Shown here in pieces: positions 1-8,739 of a DNA stretch of 48,583 nt. Position 1 is the stretch's first letter. Every line of letters begins with the position of its first letter. The stretch spans positions 1 to 48,583 of the forward strand of contig CAJMQU010000033.1 in assembly GCA_905215555.1 (NCBI GenBank). The letters are read 5' to 3'. This stretch comes from an uncultured bacterium. Its GTDB lineage: Bacteria > Bacteroidota > Bacteroidia > Bacteroidales > Bacteroidaceae. The notes under the pieces were generated by a model, which saw only the letters and a list, made by a program, of their open reading frames with translations, was not told the DNA's origin and searched no databases. The translations under genes and the position numbers were made by a program.

Positions 1-681
1 GATAGATACGTCTACACCTTCTTTCCACATGATAGCTACACCTTCGCGAACATCGTCAGCGCCATAGCATTTTACTTTGGCACGGGGACCATCGCTATAA
101 GCGATTTCTTTAACTACTTTCAGTTCACCTGTGTAGTAGTCGAATTGAGTCTGAACATAAGTAAAGCCGTTGATACGAGAGATGATCATTGCAGCATCCT
201 TGCCCAAACCGTTCAAGATACAACGCAGAGGTTCTTTACGTACTTTGTCAGCTTTTGCAGCAATCTTGATTGCACCTTCAGCGGCAGCGAATGATTCGTG
301 ACCTGCCAGGAAAGCGAAACATTTAGTTTCCTCACGCAGCAACATAGCTGCCAGGTTACCATGACCGATACCAACCTTACGGTCGTCAGCTACAGAGCCC
401 GGAATGCAGAATGCCTGCAAACCGATACCGATAGCTTCAGCAGCTTCAGCAGCGTTTGTGCAACCTTTCTTGAGAGCAATTGCAGTACCTACAACATACG
501 CCCATTTTGCATTTTCAAAGCAGATAGGCTGAGTTTCTTCACACGTCTTATAAGGATCGAGTCCATAAGATTCGCAGATAGCGTTTGCTTCTTCGATATC
601 TTTGATGCCGTTAGCGTTCAAAGCTTCGATGATTCCTTTGATACGACGGTCTTGACTTTCAAATTTTACTTCTCTAATCAT
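1..681 (-). CDS. GGGtGRT family protein (N-terminal 227 residues; cut by window edge)
   Basis: The minus strand is open from an ATG at 681 down to base 1, giving 227 codons with no stop, so the C-terminus lies outside the window. The protein starts MIREVKFESQDRRIKGIIEA and later reads GHGNLAAMLLREETKCFAFL. I recognise it as the Bacteroidales/Clostridia GGGtGRT family, whose function is unknown. It has no signal peptide or membrane segment, so it is probably cytosolic. It lies 21 bp downstream of a NifU-like scaffold gene on the same strand; this pairing recurs in the family and suggests a shared operon and an Fe-S-linked role (inference). The family-naming motif itself is beyond the window. 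Confidence 0.82.
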   Translation of the reverse strand, partial: MIREVKFESQDRRIKGIIEALNANGIKDIEEANAICESYGLDPYKTCEETQPICFENAKWAYVVGTAIALKKGCTNAAEAAEAIGIGLQAFCIPGSVADDRKVGIGHGNLAAMLLREETKCFAFLAGHESFAAAEGAIKIAAKADKVRKEPLRCILNGLGKDAAMIISRINGFTYVQTQFDYYTGELKVVKEIAYSDGPRAKVKCYGADDVREGVAIMWKEGVDVSI

Positions 682-702
682 AGTTCTTTTTCCTCCTTAT
701 AA

Positions 703-1404
703 TTATTCGTGACGTGGATCAATATGTTTAACTGCACCCTGCTCAGCTGTTACGCGTCCGTAAGTACCGGTTACCTTCTTCAATGCTTCGTTAGCATCCG
801 TACCCTTCTTGATCTCATCCATGAATTTACCCATGTGAACAAATTCGTATCCGCAGATTTGGTCATCCTTATCCAGGAAGATGTTCTTGATGTAACCTTC
901 AGCCATTTCGAGGTAACGAGGACCTTTTGCCAATGTACCGTACAGAGTACCTACCTGGCTGCGCAGACCTTTGCCCAAGTCTTCCAGTCCGGCACCGATA
1001 ATCAGACCGCCTTCAGAGAAAGCTGACTGAGTGCGTCCGTAAACGATTTGCAGGAAGAGTTCGCGCATTGCGGTGTTGATGGCATCGCAAACGAGGTCAG
1101 TGTTCAAGGCTTCGAGGATGGTCTTACCCGGAAGGATTTCAGATGCCATAGCAGCTGAGTGAGTCATACCGGAACAACCAATTGTTTCAATCAGGGCTTC
1201 CTGAATGACACCTTCTTTTACGTTGAGGGTTAATTTACATGCACCTTGCTGGGGAGCACACCAGCCGATGCCGTGTGTCAAACCAGAGATGTCAACAATT
1301 TCTTTAGCTTTTACCCATTTACCTTCTTCGGGAATAGGAGCCGGTCCGTGGTTAGGACCTTTCTTCACAACACACATGTGTTCCACTTCGTGTGAATAAG
1401 TCAT
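703..1404 (-). CDS. NifU/IscU-like iron-sulfur cluster assembly scaffold protein
   Basis: 233 residues. The N-terminal half resembles the NifU_N/IscU fold. Candidate ligand cysteines are C49 and C56 (in GWCAPQQGACKLTL), C77 (in ETIGCSGMTHSAA) and C106. The second half is a family-specific extension with no domain I can name. The expected role is holding or transferring an Fe-S cluster in the cytosol. It is the first gene of a two-gene minus-strand operon with the GGGtGRT gene. A near-ideal Bacteroides promoter lies about 60 bp upstream. Bacteroidales members of this family are annotated as scaffold proteins by similarity; the client protein is unknown. Confidence 0.8.
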   Translation of the reverse strand: MTYSHEVEHMCVVKKGPNHGPAPIPEEGKWVKAKEIVDISGLTHGIGWCAPQQGACKLTLNVKEGVIQEALIETIGCSGMTHSAAMASEILPGKTILEALNTDLVCDAINTAMRELFLQIVYGRTQSAFSEGGLIIGAGLEDLGKGLRSQVGTLYGTLAKGPRYLEMAEGYIKNIFLDKDDQICGYEFVHMGKFMDEIKKGTDANEALKKVTGTYGRVTAEQGAVKHIDPRHE

Positions 1405-1464
1405 AATTAGCTCTTTTTAAGTTATATAAAATAAAAAAACATAATCTATTTTTCAAATCGCTCG

Positions 1465-1495
1465 CAAAGTTACTCCTTTTCTTTATTTATGCAAA
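1465..1495 (-). promoter_or_regulatory. Bacteroides housekeeping promoter of the NifU-like/GGGtGRT operon
   Basis: On the minus strand the sequence has TTTG (plus-strand CAAA at 1492-1495), a 19-base spacer, then TAACTTTG (1465-1472). This matches the Bacteroides -33 TTTG / -7 TAnnTTTG consensus in both boxes and in spacing. It is the best promoter match in the window. The start codon is at 1404, leaving a leader of about 55 nt. Confidence 0.75.
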
Positions 1496-1577
1496 TCGAG
1501 TTATCTGACTTTTTTTATAAAAATAAATAATAAGAGACAGTGGTTCTGTGTATTGCAATCTCCACATTACAATAAAT

Positions 1578-3344
1578 TTAACGGGGACTTTTGAAGCTGT
1601 ACTTCTTTCCTCCGGATTGCACGCTGATAACGGCAGGTTGGTTGAGGGGATATTCCGCCTGTTCATCAAAGCATTGGTAGGAGGCTATGGAACGTCCCGA
1701 TAAATCATATATGTCGATACGTGCTCCTGCGGACAGTCCTTTGAGGACAATCCGTTTATTTTGCCGGAAACATTTCACTGCATCCACTGCATTGGCAGAA
1801 GGAGAAGATATGCTTGTAGAAGTGCCGTATAAACCAAAATCATTACTGCTTGTAGAGTTATTGCTATTTTCGTAGCAGGCTTTCATCAGGTCGTCTACAA
1901 GGCTGTTGATGTAAAGTTCCAGATAAGAATAGCCGCTGGTCGGTTCTATGTCTTGATAAGTTTTACCGACAGGTAGGTACTGTGCGGCCCAAGTATCGGG
2001 GATGCCATCATTATCGGTGTCAGCGGGTTTCTCTTCGCTGTTGTACAGAGGCCATCCTTCTACATCTGTCTGCGAGTCAATCAATCCGTTACTACTTCCG
2101 TTGCTGCCCTCGTAGGTGTAGTTCCCATTTTTCACTTCGGAGATGATGCGCTCGTCAACGGCATCGCGTTTCAGACTGGCGCCTGCATGTGCGAGTACAT
2201 TCTCATAAGCCTGTGCGGCGGCATGGGTACTGACGGAGGCTACTTCAAATTCAGTACTGTTCTTGATGCCATCGATGTTTCCTTCCGGTAAATCTCCGTT
2301 ACCTAGATGCGGATGAATGCCTTTCCAATTGTCAACATTGGTTTGTGCTATCAGTTGTTTCATATCATTGTTCAATTTGGAACAAGTATCGTCAAAGTAG
2401 TTCCCGTTGACATAAAAGCTTCCCCAGATACCTGCCGGATTGCTTTGGGTACCATCATCGGCATTGGGCTGGAAGATGCGGTTGACGATATTTTTCTTGG
2501 TAGCAGTGGAAGGTCCCGGTTTATAGTAATTATTCACGAAATTATAGTGTCCGCCTTCTCCGGCATATCCTCCGTTGGTAGGTCCCCAATTGTAAAACAC
2601 GTTGTTGCGCAGGTCAGTGAGTTCCGTTTCCCATCTTCCGACAGAGCGGCTGCCGTCCAAGCGAGGGGTACGGCTACTGTGGTGAGCCAGTAAATTATGG
2701 TGGAAACTGGCACCTTCACCTCCCCAGATGGCTCCATAACCATGATTTCCTTTGACGTGTACCGATTTGGTCAGACTCTCGCTCAGAATGCACCACTGCA
2801 TGGTGAAACTCTTGTTACTATAAAAAGAGGCACATTCGTCCGTACTCCAGCTCATACTGCAATGGTCTATGATGATATCCGAGGTATAGCGTCCCCACAT
2901 GGCGTCATCTTCCGTTTTTTTCTCGTCTCCCATCCGGCAACGGATGAAGCGGATGATGATGTTGGTGGCGCACTGATCCTTTTTCTCTTCTTCCTTATAT
3001 CCGGCAATGTGCAAAGTATAGTTTTTGAGGCAGATGCCATCTCCCGGGGCAGTCTGTCCGGCGATGGTGAGATCACCGTTTTTTATCACCAGTCGACTTT
3101 GCAGTTCAATAAGTCCCGATACATCGAAAACAATGGTTCGGGCGCCTTTCATGTCGATGCCTGCGCGTAGCGAGCCTTCGCCGCTATCGTTGAGGTTGGT
3201 GACGTGATATACAATTCCTCCGCGTCCGCCGGTAACGGTATAACGTGCAAATCCTTCGGCACCGGGAAAAGCCGGAGTGGTCTGGGCTTGTGCAAAGACT
3301 GTGCACAAAAGGACAATAAACAGGAACGGGTAGTTTTTCTTCAT
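1578..3344 (-). CDS. Secreted pectate lyase, polysaccharide lyase family 1 (PL1)
   Basis: 588 residues with a Sec signal peptide (cleavage near AQA-QTTPAF, residue 21). The PL1 parallel beta-helix begins at once with FPGAEGFARYTVTGGRGG, followed by LTIAGQTAPGDGICLKNYTL, the metal-site region IIDHCSMSWSTDECASF and the catalytic-arginine region SSRTPRLDGSRS. These are conserved in Bacteroides PL1 enzymes that cleave polygalacturonate by beta-elimination. After the lyase comes a calcium-type DTDNDGIPD segment and a roughly 80-residue tail resembling a type IX sorting domain (IDIYDLSGRSIASY), probably vestigial in gut Bacteroides. The gene is divergent from the module 1 sigma gene and shares its 168-bp promoter region, so co-regulation is plausible. 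The exact pectin substrate is not determinable. Confidence 0.88.
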   Translation of the reverse strand: MKKNYPFLFIVLLCTVFAQAQTTPAFPGAEGFARYTVTGGRGGIVYHVTNLNDSGEGSLRAGIDMKGARTIVFDVSGLIELQSRLVIKNGDLTIAGQTAPGDGICLKNYTLHIAGYKEEEKKDQCATNIIIRFIRCRMGDEKKTEDDAMWGRYTSDIIIDHCSMSWSTDECASFYSNKSFTMQWCILSESLTKSVHVKGNHGYGAIWGGEGASFHHNLLAHHSSRTPRLDGSRSVGRWETELTDLRNNVFYNWGPTNGGYAGEGGHYNFVNNYYKPGPSTATKKNIVNRIFQPNADDGTQSNPAGIWGSFYVNGNYFDDTCSKLNNDMKQLIAQTNVDNWKGIHPHLGNGDLPEGNIDGIKNSTEFEVASVSTHAAAQAYENVLAHAGASLKRDAVDERIISEVKNGNYTYEGSNGSSNGLIDSQTDVEGWPLYNSEEKPADTDNDGIPDTWAAQYLPVGKTYQDIEPTSGYSYLELYINSLVDDLMKACYENSNNSTSSNDFGLYGTSTSISSPSANAVDAVKCFRQNKRIVLKGLSAGARIDIYDLSGRSIASYQCFDEQAEYPLNQPAVISVQSGGKKYSFKSPR

Positions 3345-3371
3345 GGTTTTTAAGATTTAATTCCGATGTGG

Positions 3372-3379
3372 CAAAAGTA
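3372..3379 (-). promoter_or_regulatory. -7 element for the PL1 lyase gene
   Basis: On the minus strand the sequence is TACTTTTG, an exact TAnnTTTG match, 27 bp upstream of the start codon. I see no good -33 TTTG at the usual spacing, which would fit a regulated promoter. Confidence 0.5.
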
Positions 3380-3462
3380 TGTGTTTTCCGGATGAATGAT
3401 GTCGATAAATTCTTTTTCTATGTGTAAGTTTTGGTAGTTAACAGGCATATTTCCCTGTTAAA

Positions 3463-3496
3463 TTGGAACAAGAAAAACAAATTTTAATTATTTTTG
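3463..3496 (+). promoter_or_regulatory. Promoter of the module 1 sigma factor gene
   Basis: TTGG (3463-3466), a 22-base spacer, then TATTTTTG (3489-3496), an exact TAnnTTTG. The predicted transcription start is only about 10 nt before the ATG at 3513, so the leader would be very short and without a Shine-Dalgarno sequence. Confidence 0.5.
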
Positions 3497-3512
3497 CATA
3501 CTAAAATAGTGA

Positions 3513-4067
3513 ATGGTGATAGCGGAAAACTCTTATACCCTTATTAGCATAAAGCTCAACGAGCAAGAGTTCCATAATATATTTGAAAGATATTATGTAG
3601 CCCTCTGTTTGTTTGCTAATCAGTATATGGAGGATGACGAAGCCTCGGCGGATATAGTACAAGACTCATTCGCCAAATTGTGGCAGATCAGAGATGATTT
3701 CTTTTATTTGCATCAGGTGAAAGCCTTTCTTTATACAGCTGTGCGCAATAAAGCGTTGAATGAACTGGAACATTCTAAAGTTGTATGGGAGTATGCTCAG
3801 AAAGTAATTGAGAAGAAAAAAGACTCTTTCTTTCACGACGCAGTGGTGGAAGAAGAAACTTACAGAATAGTGACGGAAGCTATCGATATGCTTCCCGAAC
3901 AGATGAAGGCCATCATGAAGTTGGCTATGGAAGGAAAGAAGAACAATGAGATAGCCGAACATTTGAATGTATCTGCCGAAACAGTGCATACTCTTAAAAG
4001 AATTGCTTATAAAAAGCTGCGTGCACATCTGAAAGACTATTACTATTTCCTGTTCTTTTTTATCTGA
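3513..4067 (+). CDS. ECF-type RNA polymerase sigma-70 factor (module 1)
   Basis: 184 residues. Region 2 is FHNIFERYYVALCLFANQY followed by SADIVQDSFAKLWQ, the core-binding/-10 recognition helix. Region 4 is LPEQMKAIMKLAMEGKKNNE followed by NVSAETVHTLKRIAYKKL, the helix-turn-helix. It belongs to the Bacteroides expansion family of ECF sigmas that partner FecR-like anti-sigmas and drive susCD loci when the TonB transducer senses its substrate. Its C-terminus is unusually hydrophobic (DYYYFLFFFI). It is the first gene of module 1, 103 bp before fecR. M1 was chosen because it lies just after a promoter-like element; no later ATG precedes region 2. Confidence 0.9.
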   Translation: MVIAENSYTLISIKLNEQEFHNIFERYYVALCLFANQYMEDDEASADIVQDSFAKLWQIRDDFFYLHQVKAFLYTAVRNKALNELEHSKVVWEYAQKVIEKKKDSFFHDAVVEEETYRIVTEAIDMLPEQMKAIMKLAMEGKKNNEIAEHLNVSAETVHTLKRIAYKKLRAHLKDYYYFLFFFI

Positions 4068-4127
4068 TATTTCTCTTCATTTTATTTTTTTCAAAAAAAG
4101 TGGTGTTTCGTTAACCATAAATATCAA

Positions 4128-4167
4128 TTGACCTGTATTATTATAAAAGACAACAAAAAAAGGTCAA
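4128..4167 (+). repeat. 7-bp inverted repeat before the fecR start codon
   Basis: TTGACCT (4128-4134) and AGGTCAA (4161-4167) are perfect inverted copies separated by 26 bases. The right arm ends 3 bases before the fecR ATG. It could be an operator-like site or a hairpin covering the ribosome entry region; a match this short may also be chance. Confidence 0.3.
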
Positions 4168-4170
4168 TAT

Positions 4171-5343
4171 ATGATAAAGCAAGACTTTCACATAGCTAAT
4201 ATTATTGCACGATCTTTATCCGGTGAGATAACCCCCGAAGAAACCACCTTGTTGGAGAATTGGAGAAATGAAGACACTGCTCATGAAGCTCTGTTCCAAA
4301 AGATATGTAGTGAAGAAAACCTCAGGCGGCATGTAGAAAAAAGTGAGGCATTCAGCTCTCCTGCACATTGGGAAGGTGTTCAAAAGCGGATCAAACGTAA
4401 TGACAACAGAGAGAAGAAGCTGAAAATACTCCGCTACGCAGCTGCTGTTCTGTTCCCCGTCTTTGTTTTGGGGATTTCATTGGAATATACTTCTCATGAT
4501 TATTCTCAGAATCAACCGGTACTGACGGCTCAGTCCATACCACCGGGAGAATCCAAAGCTATCTTGACGTTGGACAATGGAGAAACAATCTGCTTGAATA
4601 AAAATGCTTTAGGCGCATTGCAGAAATTGGAAGGAGCACCTGTAAAGGTGGATTCAACCACTCTGAACTATCAGGTGGCACAGGCTGCGTCTCGAAAAGA
4701 AAAGCCTAAATATAATAAGGTGGAGATTCCCCGTGGGGGAGAATATGCTCTGGTACTGAGTGATGGTACGAAAGTGCATCTGAATTCAATGAGCAGTCTT
4801 CGATTTCCCGTAACATTCGGTACCGGTACGCGGGTAGTGGAACTGGAAGGAGAGGCTTATTTCGAGGTGAGCAAAACCGGACAGCCTTTTTGGGTAAACA
4901 CGAAAGGAGTGCAGGTAGAAGTGTTGGGGACGGTATTTAATATCTCAGCCTATCCTGATGAGGAATACCAGGCTACGTTGGTTAGCGGATCGGTAAAAGT
5001 CAATGCCGAAAAGGGAGAGAGTCTCATTTTGAAGCCTTCACAGCAAGCCACCCTGCCGGTGGGAAGCAATACCATGCAGGTGCGCACGGTAGATACTTCA
5101 TTCTACACTTCATGGATAGAAGGAAAAATCCATTTTAAAGACCAACGCTTGGAAGATATAATGAAGACACTTTCGCGCTGGTATGATATGGAAGTGGTTT
5201 ATCGGAATGAGCGGATTAAAGATTTCCGTTTCGGTTGCCATCTCGACCGGTACGAGGAAATAGCACCTTTCGTCCAATTGCTGGAGGAGACGGAGAAGGT
5301 GCATGCAGAAATTAACGGTAAAACAATTACTTTTTATAACTAA
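4171..5343 (+). CDS. FecR-family anti-sigma factor (module 1)
   Basis: 390 residues. A cytoplasmic N-terminal sigma-binding region (about 1-85) is followed by one membrane helix (about 88-105, AAAVLFPVFVLGIS). The periplasmic FecR domain has GGEYALVLSDGTKVHLNSMS and GEAYFEVSKTGQPFWVNT, and the C-terminal DUF4974-like domain has IMKTLSRWYDMEVVYRN. It holds the ECF sigma at the membrane and, when contacted by the STN domain of the cognate SusC, releases or activates it. It sits 16 bp before susC, consistent with one transcript. At 390 residues it is longer than the other two FecRs here (326 and 329), mostly from extra periplasmic sequence between the helix and the FecR core. Confidence 0.9.
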   Translation: MIKQDFHIANIIARSLSGEITPEETTLLENWRNEDTAHEALFQKICSEENLRRHVEKSEAFSSPAHWEGVQKRIKRNDNREKKLKILRYAAAVLFPVFVLGISLEYTSHDYSQNQPVLTAQSIPPGESKAILTLDNGETICLNKNALGALQKLEGAPVKVDSTTLNYQVAQAASRKEKPKYNKVEIPRGGEYALVLSDGTKVHLNSMSSLRFPVTFGTGTRVVELEGEAYFEVSKTGQPFWVNTKGVQVEVLGTVFNISAYPDEEYQATLVSGSVKVNAEKGESLILKPSQQATLPVGSNTMQVRTVDTSFYTSWIEGKIHFKDQRLEDIMKTLSRWYDMEVVYRNERIKDFRFGCHLDRYEEIAPFVQLLEETEKVHAEINGKTITFYN

Positions 5344-5359
5344 TTAATAATCATTTACT

Positions 5360-8300
5360 ATGAACAAGAAGGACTACTGCAACAAACATGAGAGAAGTAG
5401 CAAACGTTTGTGGATAACGTTTCTGTTTTTCTGTTTCATTGTCACAGGTTTCATGCAAGCTGCAAACACGGTATTTGCTCAAACCACCGTTACTGCTACA
5501 TTTAAGAAAGCAACTTTGAGCGAAGTGCTATGGGAAGTTCAGAGACAAACGGATTTCACGTTTGTCTATAGTACTAAAGATGTTGAGGGGATCAATGTTC
5601 AGAATTTGAATGTAAGCAATGAGAAAATTGCTGTTGTACTTGAGAAATGCCTCAAAGACAGCGGACTGACTTATTCTGTTCATAATGGAGTGATTGCTAT
5701 TAAACCTATTTCCAATGAGGTTAAAGAGGTGGCTGCTTCTCAACAAAAGACAAAGGTCAGCGGCACTGTTATTGACGAAACCGGAGAACCTATCATTGGC
5801 GCCAATGTCGTGGTGAAAGGTACTACCAATGGTGCTACTACCGATCTTGACGGTCGTTTCTTTCTGGAAGTAGATCATCTTCCGGTCACACTGATTGTTT
5901 CTTATATCGGTTATGTCCGTCAGGAAATCAAGGTCACTTCCGGCAAGATGCTTAAAGTGGAAATGTCACCGGATATCAACTTGATGGAAGAAGTGGTAGT
6001 TACCGGTTATGGTACGTTCAAGAAGTCGGCTTATGCCGGTTCTGCTTCCAGCGTAAAAGGGGAGACTCTGAAAGATGTTCCCGCTGTTTCTTTCAAAGAC
6101 CTGTTGCAAGGCAATGCGCCGGGTGTCCAATTTACCTCTTCGTCCGGTCAGCCGGGAGCGTCTTCTTCTTTGCGGATTCGTGGTATGGGGTCTTTCAATG
6201 CCAGTAATTCACCTTTGTATGTGATTGATGGGGTTCCGATGCGTTCCGGCACCATCAATACGATGAGTTCGGATGCAGGCCTTGATATAATGTCGACTAT
6301 CAATAGTTCCGACATCGAAAGCGTTACGGTTATCAAAGATGCCGCTGCCGCCTCACTCTATGGTTCGCGTGCTGCAAATGGCGTGGTGCTTATCACTACT
6401 AAGAAAGGTAAAGTCGGTAAACCCACTATCACATTGAAAGCCGATTGGGGAAGTTCCGATTTCGCTATGGATTATCGTCCGGTGATGGGCGGGGAAGAAC
6501 GCCGTCAGTATATTTATGACGGTCTGGTGGCCGGTCAACTTAAAAAAGGCAAGAGCGAAGCTGATGCGATGGAATATGCTGATGGAAAGATTGACGACTA
6601 TGCGCCTGTTCCCTGGTGCGGATTTATAAACTGGGATGATGTTCTGTTCCAAAAAGGGAATCATCAATCATACGAAGCCTCTGTGGCGGGAGGTACGGAC
6701 CGGTTTAAGTATTACTCTTCACTCTCTTATCTGAAACAGGATGGTATAGCCGTCAATTCGGGACTGGAGCGTATCAGTGGAAGGCTGAACGTTGACTTCC
6801 AGGCCACAGACAAATTAAAGTTAGGTGCAAATGTGTTGTTTGCTACGGTTAATCAGGATGTGTATAGTGAGGGAACTTCTTATTCTTCTCCTTTCTATAC
6901 TTCGCGTAGTGCAGTTGTTCCTTCCGACCCTGTTTATAATGAGGATGGTACTTGGAACCGCGACTTAATCCGTATCAGCGACCGTAATCCCGCCTTATCG
7001 GCAACCTATGATTACCAGCGCGAATATGTGACACGGGCATTTAATACCATCTATGGTGAGTATGAGTTCATCAAAGACTTAAAATTCAAGTCCACTCTCA
7101 GCTACGACTATGTCAACACGAAAGGTAACGACTGGAGAGATCCGCGTACTTCCAACGGTGATGACATCAACGGAGGCATGAGCAAGAAATTCTATGAGTA
7201 TAAGAAAATGGTATGGGCGAACCAGTTGAGTTATAAGACAACTATTGCTACCGACCATCATGTTGACGTATTGGCAGGCTATGAGATTGACGACCAATAT
7301 CGAGATTATCTGTCAGGCTATGCCACTAACTTTGCCACTTACGACAAAAATGAGATCAGTAACGGTATGAAAACCGAATCGGTAGGTGGCAGCGATACCC
7401 GTACACGGATGGTGTCTTACCTGTTCCGTCTGAATTATGATTATATGAACAAATACTATCTGGGGGGCAGTTTCCGTACGGACGGCAGTTCCCGTTTCCA
7501 CAGAGACAACCGTTGGGGTAGCTTCTGGTCAGTGTCCGGTTCGTGGCGTATGATTGAAGAAGGATTCATGGAGCCCGTCAAGGACTGGCTGACTGACTTG
7601 AAGATTCGTGCGTCTTACGGTGTGAATGGTACTCTTCCTTCCGACTATTTCGGTTACAGAGGATTGAGCAGTCTGACCAACGGATATCTGGAACAACCGG
7701 GCATTATCCAGTCCCAACTGAAGAATAATGATTTGCAGTGGGAAACCAACTATAACCTGAACCTGGGTCTGGACTTCAGTTTATGGAACCGCATTAACGT
7801 TACGCTGGAATATTACACCCGTACTACCAAGAACTTATTGATGGACCGTCCCATCTCCATGACTACCGGTTTCAGCAGTTATCTGATGAATATTGGCGAG
7901 GTTAAGAATAAAGGTGTGGAACTGGAGATAAACTCCACCAATATTCAGACCAAAGATTTTTCATGGAACACCACATTCAACATTTCTCACAACAAGAATG
8001 AGATTGTGACTTTGGATGGTATGCAAACGGAAATCGTCAGTGGAACTCAGATTCGTAAAGTAGGGAAATCATACCGCACATTCTATATGATAGAGTTTGC
8101 CGGAATCAACCCCGAAACCGGTGCACCGCAGTTCTATACGAATGACGTTGACGAGAACGGCAACTATAAGAAAGAGATTACCGAAGTTATCAAAGATGCT
8201 CATGCCATTGTGCTGGATAAGCATGCCGAACCGAATGTCATAGGCGGTTTGTCGAATACTTTGCGTTACAAATGGTTCGATCTCAACTTTATGTTCTCTT

Positions 8301-8719
8301 ATCAGTTTGGCGGTTACTCTTACGACAACTGGGCACAGAAAACAGAACATGGCGGCAACGACATGGAAGCCAATATCCCTACTTACTACCGTGACAGTTG
8401 GCGAAAACCGGGCGACGTTACCCAATATGAACTGTTCTATGAAAAGCCTTCTGTGGCTATGAACAAGGTGACCACTACCCGTCGTTTGCATAGTACTGAC
8501 TTTATCCGTCTGAAAACGTTGACATTCGGCGTGACTGTTCCGAAAGAGTGGACTCGTAAAATTGGTATCGACAACGTACGCCTGTATGCATCAGCCAATA
8601 ATCTTTGGACATGGGCGGCATACGATTATTACGATCCGGAAGCTGTCAGCGGTGGTACTGCAATTTGGGGAACGCCTCCTCTGAAGACCGTAACTTTTGG
8701 CGTAAACGTTAATTTCTAA
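5360..8719 (+). CDS. SusC-like TonB-dependent transducer/outer membrane transporter (module 1)
   Basis: 1119 residues. In order: signal peptide ending near FAQ (about residue 41), STN signalling domain (about 43-115), carboxypeptidase-regulatory-like domain (about 131-202, SGTVIDETGEPIIGANVVVK), TonB-box-like EEVVVTGYGT (210-219), plug, and a 22-strand barrel ending in aromatic VTFGVNVNF, the usual outer-membrane insertion signal. The STN domain marks it as a transducer that signals to the adjacent FecR as well as importing substrate with TonB energy. Substrate cannot be read from sequence. The 20-bp gap to susD is typical of SusCD pairs. Confidence 0.93.
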   Translation: MNKKDYCNKHERSSKRLWITFLFFCFIVTGFMQAANTVFAQTTVTATFKKATLSEVLWEVQRQTDFTFVYSTKDVEGINVQNLNVSNEKIAVVLEKCLKDSGLTYSVHNGVIAIKPISNEVKEVAASQQKTKVSGTVIDETGEPIIGANVVVKGTTNGATTDLDGRFFLEVDHLPVTLIVSYIGYVRQEIKVTSGKMLKVEMSPDINLMEEVVVTGYGTFKKSAYAGSASSVKGETLKDVPAVSFKDLLQGNAPGVQFTSSSGQPGASSSLRIRGMGSFNASNSPLYVIDGVPMRSGTINTMSSDAGLDIMSTINSSDIESVTVIKDAAAASLYGSRAANGVVLITTKKGKVGKPTITLKADWGSSDFAMDYRPVMGGEERRQYIYDGLVAGQLKKGKSEADAMEYADGKIDDYAPVPWCGFINWDDVLFQKGNHQSYEASVAGGTDRFKYYSSLSYLKQDGIAVNSGLERISGRLNVDFQATDKLKLGANVLFATVNQDVYSEGTSYSSPFYTSRSAVVPSDPVYNEDGTWNRDLIRISDRNPALSATYDYQREYVTRAFNTIYGEYEFIKDLKFKSTLSYDYVNTKGNDWRDPRTSNGDDINGGMSKKFYEYKKMVWANQLSYKTTIATDHHVDVLAGYEIDDQYRDYLSGYATNFATYDKNEISNGMKTESVGGSDTRTRMVSYLFRLNYDYMNKYYLGGSFRTDGSSRFHRDNRWGSFWSVSGSWRMIEEGFMEPVKDWLTDLKIRASYGVNGTLPSDYFGYRGLSSLTNGYLEQPGIIQSQLKNNDLQWETNYNLNLGLDFSLWNRINVTLEYYTRTTKNLLMDRPISMTTGFSSYLMNIGEVKNKGVELEINSTNIQTKDFSWNTTFNISHNKNEIVTLDGMQTEIVSGTQIRKVGKSYRTFYMIEFAGINPETGAPQFYTNDVDENGNYKKEITEVIKDAHAIVLDKHAEPNVIGGLSNTLRYKWFDLNFMFSYQFGGYSYDNWAQKTEHGGNDMEANIPTYYRDSWRKPGDVTQYELFYEKPSVAMNKVTTTRRLHSTDFIRLKTLTFGVTVPKEWTRKIGIDNVRLYASANNLWTWAAYDYYDPEAVSGGTAIWGTPPLKTVTFGVNVNF

Positions 8720-8739
8720 CCGTTAAAATACTTGATATT

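Noticed and set aside
1578..1830. C-terminal tail of the PL1 lyase as proof of type IX secretion
   Set aside because: The tail resembles such domains, but no type IX components are in the window and gut Bacteroides usually lack the system.
2307..3170. Long antisense open frames opposite the PL1 gene, with similar ones opposite metH (15351-16244) and susC/susD genes
   Set aside because: These lie wholly opposite well-supported genes, have no family signature and reflect codon bias on the real strand.
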